Assembly (NCBI GenBank): GCA_022559845.1
Contig: CM040126.1
Location: forward strand, 46,122,458-46,186,457
Length of the DNA: 64,000 nt
Reading direction: 5' to 3'
From: Amorphophallus konjac
Taxonomy: Eukaryota > Streptophyta > Magnoliopsida > Alismatales > Araceae
Below the pieces are notes generated by a model, which saw only the letters and a list, made by a program, of their open reading frames with translations, searched no databases and was not told the origin of the DNA. Position 1 is the first letter of the stretch; each line of letters starts with the position of its first letter. Below are positions 1 through 11,379 of the stretch, one piece after another. The position numbers were made by a program, and so were the translations under genes.

Positions 1-1640
1 CCCCCCTTAGATCTGGTCGCCCCCCCCCCCACTCCACCCTCCACCCTTAGCACCCCTTCCTCTACCACTCCTTCTCCACACCTTGGCAGAACCAACCCCT
101 TGTCCCCTGCGCCCCTTCCCTCTTCCTCCTCCTCCAACACAGCTCTAGCCGTCTCCTTAACTTTTCCACATCCTCTGCTACCCTTCCATCAACCCCTCCA
201 CCCATTGACACCTTCTTCACCTCGGTCTTGTAGCAGCTCCCAACTAACCAGTTCGTAGCTCAAGATCTGCAGAAGACCAGCAGCTTGCAGAGGCGACCCC
301 GACTTCATCATGGCGTCCCTGGAGGCCCAAGAGGTACCGTTGGAAGCGTCTCTCTGTCCTCTTCGCAACGGCGGTGGTCCCATCCCATTCTGAGCTCGTG
401 GTCGTCCGGGGGAGCCGTTCTTCTCCGACTGCGCAAGACAGATTCGATCAGCAACCTGAGGCTACTTCCAGAAGTTCCCACGGCCACATCCCTCTGCTTC
501 TTGAGGCGCCCCTTGGCCGAGAGCTTCTACAACGAGTAGCCTTCCATCGCCAAGAAGCGGCACCTCGATCGACCTCCGGAGCGGCCTTTTCTCAATTTTC
601 TCCCTCAGGTGTGCTGTTCTGTCCACTCCTGGACTGAACAGACACCTGATCACTGTTTGGGCTGCTCAGGTCTACTCCGACATCTTCTGGCGTTCCCGCG
701 GGTCACGTTTCGAAGAAGACTCGACAACGGTTCCAACGACTCCAGCCACGCTCGATTCATAGTTCAGGAGTGCTCGTGGCGGCCTCTTCTTCCTGCTGCT
801 GAGGTACTTTTGCTGCCAGAGTCAGAACTTAGGGGCCCTGTTCGCAGTCTGGCCCCGACCAGCACCGGCGATCAGAGAAATCAACAAAATTCAGGCGTCA
901 TCTTGATCCAGCTACGACGAATTCCCAACTGGTCTCATCATCGGCAAAATTCGAGAGTGGCCGCAGCGGCGACAACTCCGGCTGTTAGTCCCTTGTTCCA
1001 GAGAGCGGGCAGAATCGATGTCGTCCACCCGTTCGATCTCATTTAGGCTTTCCCCTTCCCTGACTGGCCGGCTTACTGCCCCTCCCTGTGGGAGGTAGTG
1101 TTTGATTGTAATCTTGGTTTCTCTACCCCAAGCTCAACCCCCTTGCATGGGGCGTAGTGATGTAACACTTTGAGCAGGTCGAAGTTACACCGGCGCGGCG
1201 TGTGGGGAACCCACTCTTCCCCGCTCGCCCTCGTCTTCGAACGGGACCGGTTTCCTCAAGCCGGTCGAGTAAGTTCTCTACCCTTGCTCTCTTTGTTGGC
1301 TTGCTCATTCAATATTAGTTCATAAACTCCGCTGGTCCGTGAGAGTGAGCGCCCGGCCCTCAAGCCCCATTGCTTTGAGTGACCGCCGTGGGAGAGTGAG
1401 TGACCCGAGCCCGGCCCCTTTGAATTGGGCCTCCAACCCTTGGGAAGTTCCTTAGCTCTGCTGGCCCTCTACCAGCAAGGGTTCAGCCCCACACAACCTC
1501 GACTCGGCATCACCGAGTTACCCCCGGGTTTGGGTGAGTGCCGGGTGAGTAGACCGCCGCCGATATCGGCCCATTCGACTTGCGAATTGTGCTTGCTTGT
1601 TTAGGTACAAGGGCGTGTCACATCAGGAAGGGCATAAATA
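1..1640. other. GC-rich, repeat-like sequence without a supported gene
   Basis: The stretch is GC-rich with many CpG and CT-rich tracts. Open frames of up to 145 codons on the + strand overlap in different frames, have Ser/Arg/Pro-rich composition and show no motif I recognise. From about 1120 to 1640 the text resembles the non-coding end of an LTR retroelement, but no LTR pair, primer site or polypurine tract could be placed. I infer decayed retroelement sequence continuing from outside the window. Confidence 0.4.
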
Positions 1641-3374
1641 GTGCCCACTCAATTTAAAAAGAATGCCCAGGCCTTCTGACAAACCCCAACTTGCACCATG
1701 GGCCCCACCATCGAAAGTCAAAAAGTCAGTTCTCTAGCATCTGTGCCTTGTGGTGAACTCAGAATCGGAGCACGAGTCCATTGGATCCGCAAAGTTGACA
1801 GTCAAACTAAACAGATGAGTCCCATCAAATCACGACTGAAGAAAGTCAACCTCAAGATTCACCAGGCCAGAAGCCGTTGATCTGCAAGACAAAAGTCAAT
1901 GTCGATGGTCAACAAGTCAACTCCACCCGTCATAAATGCTGAAAAGTCAACCCTGACAGTTAATGCAGCTCCACCGAACATCAAATGCTATGAGCCAACA
2001 TTGGCTGTCAACCTGGGCCTACCGGTCATCAAAAGGTGGACGATTAATGTAGGCAGTCAACTTGAGACATACTGGTCAAAAGTCAACATCAACAAACTGG
2101 GACCTACTGGTTAAAAGTCAACATAGGGAACCAGTTGTCAGCCCGCTAGAGGCAAAAAGCCTCCGGTGCTCCTAAAACGACTCCTTGCACAAAGTCGGAT
2201 GGCCAAAATGTTGAAAGTGGTCAAAGTCGGAGGCCTAAGAGACAAAAAGTCAACCGTACGGTCTAGAACAAATGTCACCTAAACATCCAGAGTCCAAAGC
2301 TAGTAGGCTAGTTGAAGTCAAACCATGACACGATGAGGGCGGGGCCCATAGAACCAAACATTGCGACATGGTGATGGCGGAGCCTGCGGAACAAACATTC
2401 TGGTCCATGGAACAAACAACGTGACACGGCAACGGTGGAGCTCATGGAAGAAACACCCTGGCGCAGCGGTGGTAGAGCTCACGAAACAAAGTCTGCGAGA
2501 TGATGATAAAGTGCTGCACACGGCCCGAAGCGAAGTGCCCAAAGGCAGCATGCTCCAAACCCCCCTGGTCAAACCAGTGGCTTGGCCAAGCTCCCCCTGG
2601 TTGAGCTAGACTAGCCGAGAGGGTGGCTCGGCTAGCCCCCCCCACCTGGCTGAGCCGTCATCCTTATACACTCCCCTTGGGCCTATAAATACTCTATAGT
2701 CCTAGTGTGTGGGGGCTTGTGGAGAGAGATTTTTGGGGTGTTCTCCTTGGGATTTGGGCCATTTTTTAGAGGAGAGAGAGAGTGTAGCCCCAGGAGGAGG
2801 GGCGGCGGCCTTCAACTTAGCATCAGTGTAAGGAAATTCCTCTTCCCCAATGTAATCCCTTGAGTGCTAATATGAGTGAAGGGCATTGAAGCCCCCTGCT
2901 TTGAAGATGAAGCCCTAGTCTTCTAGAAGCTCTGCCAAATTCTTGCAGGCAAAATGCGATCATTCTCTGTACTTCTCTCTCGACTGCACTGTCTCTTTTG
3001 CTTTTTCTTTCCTTCCCTAGGTGCACATGGAACTCGGGCTTCCATGGCATCTTGATAGCCTAGAGTGTGAGGTTGGGAATCGCCCCCCTTGCTGGGCAAT
3101 GCCCTGATTTCGAAGTGCTTTGGGATGCTAATATTAGGGAACGCTCACATGTTTGCCTTGCTAAATCATATAGTTCAAAGTTGATAGCTGGTGTTTTATT
3201 TGCAATTCTTTGATTGATTAATCAAGGGTCTTTTGTGCTTTGTGCATGGGATGATAGGGTCCCCACAGTTACCTGATCCCCTTGTTAGATCCAAACACGT
3301 GCGCACCCTTAAGTTCAATAAACACATTATTCTTCAGAACTGGCACACCCTACATTTCAAAATTTTTAAATCCT
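1641..3374 (+). repeat. Probable LTR (U3/R-like) with GTCAA array and TATA box
   Basis: The segment has no protein-coding signal but is organised like an LTR promoter. An array of about fifteen GTCAA pentamers, all in the same orientation, runs from about 1712 to 2320. A TATA box (TATAAAT, 2694..2700) follows, then a GA-rich leader and CT-rich stretches. GTCAA is the complement of TTGAC, the W-box core bound by plant WRKY factors (established knowledge). The partner LTR and exact ends were not found, so the element class is open. The hAT-A element begins directly downstream. Confidence 0.45.
2694..2700 (+). promoter_or_regulatory. TATA box of the LTR-like segment
   Basis: TATAAAT lies in a CT/GC-rich setting about 370 bp downstream of the last GTCAA motif. 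This is the arrangement expected of a U3 enhancer followed by a core promoter. Function is inferred from position only. Confidence 0.45.
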
Positions 3375-3382
3375 GAGAGATG

Positions 3383-6300
3383 CAAGGATGGCAGTGTCGG
3401 TTTCGGACTCGGTTTCGGATGGCAGTGTCGGTTTCGGACTCGGTTTCATACTCGTCTGAAATCGATACGACTCGGTTTCGGTTTCGGCCGAAACCGGCCG
3501 AAACCCAGTGAAAAGGTTAAAAAAAAATGAAAATAAATCTAAAAAATCATAAACAAATAGAAAAAAAAATAAATAATCACATAAAAATCAGAAAATCCAA
3601 TGGACATGCATTTGATTGTAAAGAAATTAGATTAAGTGCAATAAACATGGAGTAGGCATTGAAGTTCAAACATTAAACATGTTAAACTAATATTCTTGAG
3701 TACATATTAAACATGAATTAGGTTCAAGCACATGGGAATAAACCTAATTAGACACAGTAAATGTTACAGAAATTAAATGATCTTTACCTAAATGAAGAAG
3801 CACTAACATGGGTAATAACTAGAACCTTCTCCTTCATCGTCTGGCTTTTGATGTTGATACCCATAAGAAGGTTGCATGTATTGTGTATATTCACTATAAC
3901 CAAATAATGAGGTAGCCAAGTCTTGCATCCCTCTTTGGATCTCTCTTGGAGTGTAAGGTTGTCGGCTTGATTCGAATCCAGAATCAGCGTAAGAATCTTG
4001 AAGAAGAGAAGAGGAACTGGACGATGTGGATGGAACTGGAATGCTGGTTCATGACCCCACCCATAAATGGCTGCCTCCTGTTGGCCACCTCTATAACCTG
4101 ATGGGTGCTCATATTGACTCTGTGAATCATGTCCTCGCTCACCCTGACTGTATTCTCTGCCTGTGTCTGCGTGGAAGGAGGAAGGACCACTAGCAGTGCC
4201 ACCGCCAGTAGTAGCACCTGCAGCACCTGTAACACCTGTAGCACCTGCAGCTACACTGGGATCATCATCATCATCATCATCACCATAAGAAACCAGTCAC
4301 CTTTTGGCCTTTGGGGATGTTTTTTTCTGTTTTGGTGTGATTTCTTTAGCCACCCTTGACATGAATCCTCCTGCCCTTGGCGTGTGTCTCACATAAATCT
4401 GCTTCAACTGCTCAATTACCGGGTCCTCTCGAGCAGCAACACTTGTCCTCTCAGTTAGCCCATGTACTGATGTACTTCTTCTTAAGGATGCAGGTGGCTT
4501 GACCATTCTAGGAGTGACTGGCCTGCTATCTGATTCTGAGTGTCTAGCTGGCTCAAACTCAGGCTGTTGCTCAGTGTCATCAACAAACAAAGTTGGGTCC
4601 CTTCTCACGTGCGCTTGAGTCTCTCTGACCCTCTTTGTTGCTCTTTTGAATTCTGGATCTCTTGTCTCATCTTCATCTAGTATCCCCTCTGCCCATCTTC
4701 TATCATCATCATCAAAAACGGGCTCATCAATCTGCTCTCGTGTCTCCACTCAAGACTGCAAGGGATTCTCATCATCAAATAAAGCGTCCACATCAATTTC
4801 TGGCATTGCTTCCTCTGTGACGCGTTTGTCCCTCAGCTGTTGTCTTATCTTCATGTTCTTTATTCTCAGTCTCATATTGTAGTGACAGTAAATAAATTTT
4901 TCTAACCGTTCAGCCTTTAGCCGATTGCGAACCTTTGAGTGTACAAGGCTAAACGTGCTCCAATTTCTTTCACATTGGCTTGCCGATGTTGTTTGACTGA
5001 GCACCCTAATTGCAATGAACGCCAATGCATTACTGTCCGCATCTCGGTTGTTCACCATTATCCACCAGTCAACTGTTCCACCAACCATAAACAAATAAAT
5101 GTAAGGTGTAGAAATACATATTGAGGTTAAGAAGTCACAAAAATAAAATATACCTGGGCTCACTCTTCCCACATCGTATTACAATTGGGAGTCAGAATAT
5201 GTCCCAGTCCTCATTCTATAATTGTTCATCTACAAAGATAAAGTAATAGATTAACATAACTACTTAAGTAAATTCTATACCTCTTATTGATAAAATCAAT
5301 AAAGGTCAACCTTTACTTCGGCCTGAAGTCTCTTTTCTGGTGTCCTCGATAAACGTCCAATAACTTTTAAAGTCCCTTGGAGCACCTCGCCATCAACATG
5401 TGCATCGACATCGTACATAAATCGAGGGTTGAGGAAATAACCTGCATTTATGTATAATTAACTAAATGTTAGATATAAAATAACATATAGGCATTACCCC
5501 CATTTAAGTACAATTAATCACTCACCAGCTGTATGCAAGTCGTGGTGTAATGTGTTGTCCCATCTCTGGTCAATCATTTTCCACCATTTTGCATAATGTC
5601 TGGGAAGGGAATCATGCAACTCTAATTTGGCACGGTCCATGGCCTCGTACAGATAGCCCATATCATTCTTCTCATCGCCATCCACCATTCTTAGGACCTT
5701 CACGAGGGGTGTGACTACTTTCATGTACCGTGAGACCCTGTCCCAGAATTTGTTGTCTTCCACGATTTGGCAGACATCCAAATATTCCACTTGAGCATCA
5801 ACATTGCCCTTGTCGATGTATTCCCGTAGGGCATTGTGGTACATGAAAGCTTTCAGCTCATTCTTATACCTGTGCAAATAAATTAAATTTGAATCAAATA
5901 CTGTTACATATCTATAAGGATCAAGTATTAAGAATTGAGATCAATCTTATACATGTGCAAAGGCTCCAAAGAAATAAAATTCGAAGCAAATCCGGTTGGA
6001 CTTGCACGGATGATATCTCGCCCCCCACTCGCATGCGCCCTGAACATATTCAATATCCTAAGATGGCCATAAATATACTGGGTGATTTTTTGTGCCTTGT
6101 CAATTGTCTTCTTCACATGCTTTTCCTTCCCTATGTCTTCAAGCATCGGGATCCAGACAATGTGTTGCACATGGGAGCCAATATAAATGTCTGCGCTTCT
6201 GTATCAATTTCTTCCCTGCAGCCTTGTAACTGGCTTCATTATCAGTCACTACTTGCATAACATTCTCCTCTCCAATTTGGTCTACCATCTTATCCATCAA

Positions 6301-8340
6301 ACTAAACAAATAATTGGCATTTTTTTTATAATTTGATGCATCTACAGATTTAACAAATACTGTACCTTTGATGCAATAGACCAAAAAGTTAATCATGGAC
6401 TTCTTCGTGGTACCAAACCAGCCATCACACATGATGGTACATCCTCCATCCATATATGCTTGAAGCTTTCAACCCAATCATGGAGCTCCTCAACCTCTCC
6501 CTCAAGGTCACGTCCATATATGTCTCGATGTGATGGGGCCTTCAAGCCAGGCCCAGCATCTGCTATGGCATCTAGCATAGGTTGGAATTATTCACTTTCA
6601 GCTGCATGTGCAGGTACACCTGCATGAAAAAATCATTTGTAGATACTTTTAAATACATGTCCTGCAACTTTTGCTGATTTTTTGACCCCTCTCAATGCTT
6701 GCTTGATTTTTGGTTGTGTAGCATGGGGCCTTCTATACAGATAGCTTTCCATGGGGCCTATTGTCTGCGGGACAACTCTAGTGTCAGGACGTCGTGTAGT
6801 TGTACTAGAGTAGGTCCCTGAACCCATGGGTGCCTTTTCTTTCCTTCGAGCGGCTTGTTCACGCTCCCTTGCTTTAGTCAACTCTGGATCTGAATCCTCA
6901 GTGCCTTTCTCATCATCATCCCTCCTGACCCTTCTGCCGTAAATCTCCTCAGCAATTTCAGCCTCATCTTTAGCCCTTTGTTGCATCCTCTCCTTTTTGC
7001 TCAGAAGGCACTGGCGCATTTCTTTTCGGACCTCTCGTTTCACCTCTCCTCTTACCTCTGTCAAATGTTGCTTTCCTCTAGTAATTTCGTCATGTAACTC
7101 CTTACCACAATAATTGCATTTAACTTTTCTTCTCTTAGCATCAACTAAGGAGAGGTGGGCCCATCCCGGATCCTCCTGCCCTTGCTGCTCCTGACTTTGT
7201 TCACGTCTAGACATGATGTTGCATGAAGACAGTCAAAGAGAAATAGTTGTAAGTACAATGAAAAAATTAGGGCTTGATTAATAATTAACTCTTAATCCAC
7301 CTTGGAAAAATTTAATTACCCGCATGCTCTCACCCCAAAATCTTCAATGAAGCTTAATTGAGCCTAAGCAAACCGAATTAGACAAAAATCCCAATTTTTA
7401 TGAACTAATTAGGGCTTAATTAGCAATTAACTCTTAATCACCATTGGAAAATTTTAATTACCCGCATGCTCCCATCCCAAAATCTTCAATGAAGCTTAAT
7501 TGAGCTTCAATTGAGCCTAAGCAAATCGAAATAGACAAAAGTCCCAATTTTTATGAACTAATTAGGGTTTAATTAGTAATTAACCCTCAATCACGATTGG
7601 AAAATTTTAATTACTCACATGCTCCCACCCCAAAATCTTCAATGAAGTTTAATTGAGCTTCAATTGAGCCTAAGCAAATCGAATTAGACATAAGTCCCAA
7701 TTTTTATGAACTAATTAGGGCTTAATTAGTAATTAGCCTAGTTTTAAGGAAGTAATTAGGGTTTACTTTGAAGTCTTAACATAATTCAGAGTTTAAAATT
7801 AACCCAAAACTGGCAATTTTACCTACAACAAATAAAAGTTTCAACCCAACCAAAATAACACAAAATAATTCATCTACAAACCCTAAATTTACCTCAACAA
7901 AATAACCTCTTATCTCTACACATGTTGCTCACCCAGCACAGCAGCAGCCCAGCACAGCCTACACAGCAGCAACAGGCCAGCAGCTCCTTCTTCGCAGCAC
8001 ACAGCCGCACAACAGCAGGGTAACTGTGGCAGCAGGGCAGGTCGGAGCAGCAGCAGCAGGGCACCAGCAGCACGCAGGAGGGCAGCAGCAACAGCAGGTC
8101 GGAGTAGCAGCAGCAGGCCAACAGCAGGTTTTCTCCCTCAGATCTGAGGGAGAAACGAAGTTCACGTGGGTTTCGGCCGAAACCGTCCGGTGTCGGACCG
8201 AAACATGTAAGTTTCAGGCGAAATCGATACCGGTTTCGCCCAAAACCATTTTTTTTTAAGTTTCGGACTTGCTACAGTGAGCAGGTCCTGTTTCGTATCG
8301 GTTAAGGCCGAAACCGATACGTTTAATACTGTCAACCATG
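3383..8340 (-). mobile_element. hAT transposon A (complete, 4.96 kb, decayed)
   Basis: The element is bounded by a perfect 8-bp target duplication, GAGAGATG (3375..3382 and 8341..8348), the size typical of hAT transposition. Its ends form imperfect terminal inverted repeats: CAAGGATGGCAGTGT on the left and, read on the other strand, CATGGTTGACAGTAT on the right. Both subterminal regions are full of GGTTTCGG/CCGAAACC palindromic motifs (about 3395..3505 and 8165..8330), as expected for transposase-binding subterminal repeats. A degenerate hAT transposase lies on the minus strand. The intact duplication shows that the whole element was captured. Confidence 0.93.
3803..7214 (-). pseudogene. hAT-A transposase (BED zinc finger, DUF659, hAT dimerisation), broken
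   Basis: This is a DNA-cutting transposase of the plant hAT type. In sense order: a BED-like finger with CNYCGKEL near 7110; an acidic/basic linker; the DUF659-like region (MCDGW, SVDAS, VVTDNEASY, CATHCLD; 6570..6140); the RNase H-like remainder (YGHLRILNMF; LVKVLRMVDG, DQRWDN; 6130..5520); and the C-terminal dimerisation region with SASQCERNWSTFS near 4970. An acidic and then Gly/Gln/Tyr-rich tail follows, ending about 3803. Introns are likely between blocks (5.17-5.52 and 5.88-5.93 kb). An in-frame TGA separates the dimerisation block from the tail near 4750, and further frame breaks are present, so no complete product is expected. Confidence 0.85.
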
Positions 8341-8348
8341 GAGAGATG

Positions 8349-9249
8349 TGCCATCTTTAATCCCCACAAAGGGTTTCTTGCATACATACCTTGGAATCCT
8401 ACGTACTCTAGTCTATACCCCATATCTTTTATATTGTCATGTATACCCCCATAATAAGTAATATCATTATAGTTATATCCATTGGGGTCTACTACCATAA
8501 AAATGTAAAATATAAGGTTTTGGAGGGGTATACAAGAGAATATGAAAGTTTTGAGGGGTACATATGTCATCTTGTTGATTATGTGAAGAGATTAAACATC
8601 GGAAGATCAGTCTTTTTTCCTAACTTAATGCTCCTAAAGTTAAGATAAACAAACAGTAGATGACGGTGGGGCTACATATGATAGAATACGGTTTTCTATG
8701 GGGGGTACATATGTCAATACGAAGAATATAGGAAAATGTAATATAATAAGTTATATTCTGGCGGTATTGTAATTAAACCGTAAGAAGAATTGTGCTGGGG
8801 TTATTGACAAAATGGAGACAGACCAGTTTAATACTGGGGGTATTGTCAATATGCAGATGAGGATATTGATCTTGTGTGTTCTTGCCCTATTAGCAGTGAA
8901 GTCTGGAGAGTGTTTGGGTTGATGGTATCTCTGCATCTCCAGTTTAATACTATTCAGCAGGTGTGGTGGCGCTTTAAGGTGTTGTAGATCACATATGGTT
9001 CAAGCATGAGAACACAAATTCTCAGCACAATGGCTGTGTGTTCAGGGGAGTCTCCATTTTTGTGGAAAATGTTTCACTCAGGCTATTTTTTCCCTTTTAT
9101 AATTGGTGTAGGCATATTGCACATATATCCATAGATGATTAGAAGAGGGAGTTGAACCTGCTGTAGTAGTCTTTTATTTTTATTTGACTTTGATGTGATG
9201 TAGAAGAACCTCTCCTCCTATATGTTTTTATTATACTAGTAGTGTTTAT
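8349..9249. other. AT-rich intergenic sequence, no gene
   Basis: No coding signal is supported. The phrase GGGGTACATATGTCA occurs near 8557 and again near 8703, within text rich in the words 'gggtat' and 'tacccc'. This suggests an old, fragmented repeat. A short signal-peptide-like reading at 8851..8919 ends in a stop with no convincing splice donor and was not accepted. Confidence 0.4.
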
Positions 9250-9258
9250 TTAATAAAA

Positions 9259-10685
9259 GGGATTTAATGGATTTTTGGTTTTAAGCCCCTAAAAACTTTT
9301 GAAATTAGAAAAAGGCCCCCCTAATCCATCTATTTAGCCAAAAGCCCCCACAATCTTTTTTGTTACGGAAAAAAACTCCCCTCATCTGTCACCGTGAGGT
9401 AAACTCTGGTTAGGCTAACTTAACCATGGTTGAGCCTAATTAGGGGAGAAGAAAAAGACCATAATACCCTTTCTGACCCCAGAGAGAGAGAGAGAGAGAG
9501 CGAGTGCATTGGAGGGTCTCCCCTTCCAGGGCCGGCACCCCCACCCCCTCCGAGGTCTCCCTCTATTGGGTGCTGCTGGGCTGGAGTGATGCTGTGGACC
9601 GTTTGGGAGTGGCTGGCGGGGGCTTCCGTCTAAGTGCGAAGGAGGAGGGTGAATAGGGAGGTGGAGGTGATAGTCGTGGGGGGGGGGGGGTGGCAGGGTG
9701 TGGCCGACGCAAGGGAAGGAGGTCGGGGGGGGGGGGGCAGCGGAGGAGGTGCCGGTGGATGGGGGATGGCCGTGGTGGTGCTAGATATGAGGGATGCGGG
9801 CGGTGGTGGCAGTGTGAATGTAGGGAAGGGAGGGCTGCAACTTAGGCACACAGGGAGAGGGCGAAAGGGAAGGAGTGGGTGGTGGAGGCTGGTGCAGACG
9901 GCGGCGCGGCAAGCGAGTCCGATGCCGATCCGGCGGTGCAGGGTCAGGGACATGACTTCGGGCCAGACCGGCAAGGACGGTGATGTGTGGGGCTTTACAT
10001 GGAGAAGAAAGGGGGAAATAGGAAGAAGAAGAGAGGCGGGGGGGGGGGGGGGGCTCGCAGGGGACTTGATCGCGGCAGGAAAAAGAGGAAGAAGAAGGGG
10101 CCGGCGGCTAGGGTTTGCAGTGGAGGGGAAGAGGAAGGAGGGGGGGGAGTGGTTTCGGAGGGGGTCTCCTCTCCCCAGCTGCGGCAGCAACAGGAACACC
10201 ATAACGCTCCCCCACGCTCACCGAAGCCGGAGCAGATGCCTCAGTCACCCTCGCCATTGGTTGCCAGAGCTGCTCTGTTGATAGGGGGCAGAGAGCAGAG
10301 CAGGCGTGGCGGCGTCGGCTCTTCCTCCGCCGTCGTCCCACGACAGCATCGACCATGACGACCCGGAGTCCGATCCTGTGGAATCCATGCTGGGGGAGAT
10401 TGAGCTCTGGCACATTGACTTCGGTGGCGGGAGAGAGAGAGAGAGAGAGAGAGAGAGACGCCTCAGTCGCCGTCGCCGCCGGTTGCCAGAGCTACTCTGT
10501 TGGTAGGGGGCAGAGAGTAGAGCAGGGGTGGCGGTGTCGGCTCTTTCCCCACGGTCGTCCCACGACAGCATTGACCACGACGACCCGGACTCCGATCCTG
10601 TGGAATCCGTGCAGGGGGGGATTGAGCTCCGGCACGTTGACTTCGGGGAGTTAAAAGTTTATAGGGGCTGAAAACCAAAAATCCC
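9259..10685. mobile_element. Non-autonomous Mutator-like element with GC-rich cargo (Pack-MULE candidate)
   Basis: A perfect 9-bp target duplication TTAATAAAA (9250..9258 and 10686..10694) flanks inverted terminal repeats of roughly 40 bp. The left end contains TTTTTGGTTTTAAGCCCC and the right end, on the opposite strand, TTTTTGGTTTTCAGCCCC. Nine-base duplications and long inverted ends are hallmarks of Mutator-like elements. The interior (about 9520-10640) is much richer in G+C than the flanks, codes for no transposase and holds an internal 222-bp tandem duplication. This composition is what captured host sequence in a Pack-MULE looks like, but the donor gene was not identified. Confidence 0.85.
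10239..10654 (+). repeat. 222-bp tandem duplication inside the Mutator-like element
   Basis: Two diverged copies begin with CCTCAGTC at 10239 and 10461. One + frame is protein-like in both copies: HDSIDHDDPESDPVES near 10330 and a near-identical HDSIDHDDPDSDPVES near 10560, followed by GEIEL/GGIEL and DFG. Most differences between the copies in this frame are conservative, which suggests that an exon fragment was captured before it was duplicated. A (GA)n tract separates the copies. Confidence 0.75.
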
Positions 10686-11379
10686 TTAATAAAATTACTG
10701 GTGCAGTCCAATCTTTTTTGGGGAAAAAATAGAGATGGACCAATGGAAACTCGCGTAGGAGGAAAGACTCAAGACATTCTACTCCTTGAAAAGTTTCTGG
10801 ATGCAGGCAATCATGCCTTTGTTGAACCATTTGATGTTTCCTTTTTCTTCCCCTTCTACCTCTCTTTCCCAGTACTTTAAGTGACACATGCTATTTGGCT
10901 GATGGGAATTTATTTTGCCTCAATGATCCGTGTCTTTGTGGCTTTAATTTCTTCCATCAGTCTTATACCCAATCAAGAGAAGTTCATTCTTATGCGGCTT
11001 AATGCATTGGAATGACTGTTCAGAATCAGTGGGAAAGCTTTCCAACTCCACCTAAATACTTTGATTCTCAAAGATTCATCCTCCATACAATTGATTATCA
11101 TATGAAATGATGTGGTCTTGGTTCCCCACAGTTTTGGTCACCCAGGATTTGAGGGCTAGGACTACCTGAAATAGTTGTGGCTACTTGTTGCTCTAAACTC
11201 CTTAGTTCAACAACAAATATAAATTATATTCATAGTACAAGAATGAATATAAGCTGCCAACTGTGTAATTATCATTGTGGTCTATGGTTCTACATGTTGC
11301 TGGTTCTTGGAGTTGGCAATCGGTGCTTATTGCAGGTTTGCAGCTCTTCCTCTTCTTTCTATTGTTCCCTGCCTTACAG

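Noticed and set aside
8851..8922. Signal-peptide-like start MQMRILILCVLALLAVK as first exon of the membrane-protein gene
   Set aside because: It is followed by a stop, has no good donor in a matching phase, and the next 2.4 kb shows no linking exon. It could be chance in AT-rich DNA.
9630..10413. Pro-rich and Gly/Arg-rich frames of 190-215 codons in opposite directions
   Set aside because: They lie in G- and C-homopolymer-rich cargo of a Mutator-like element. Stops are rare because of composition, and no domain is visible.
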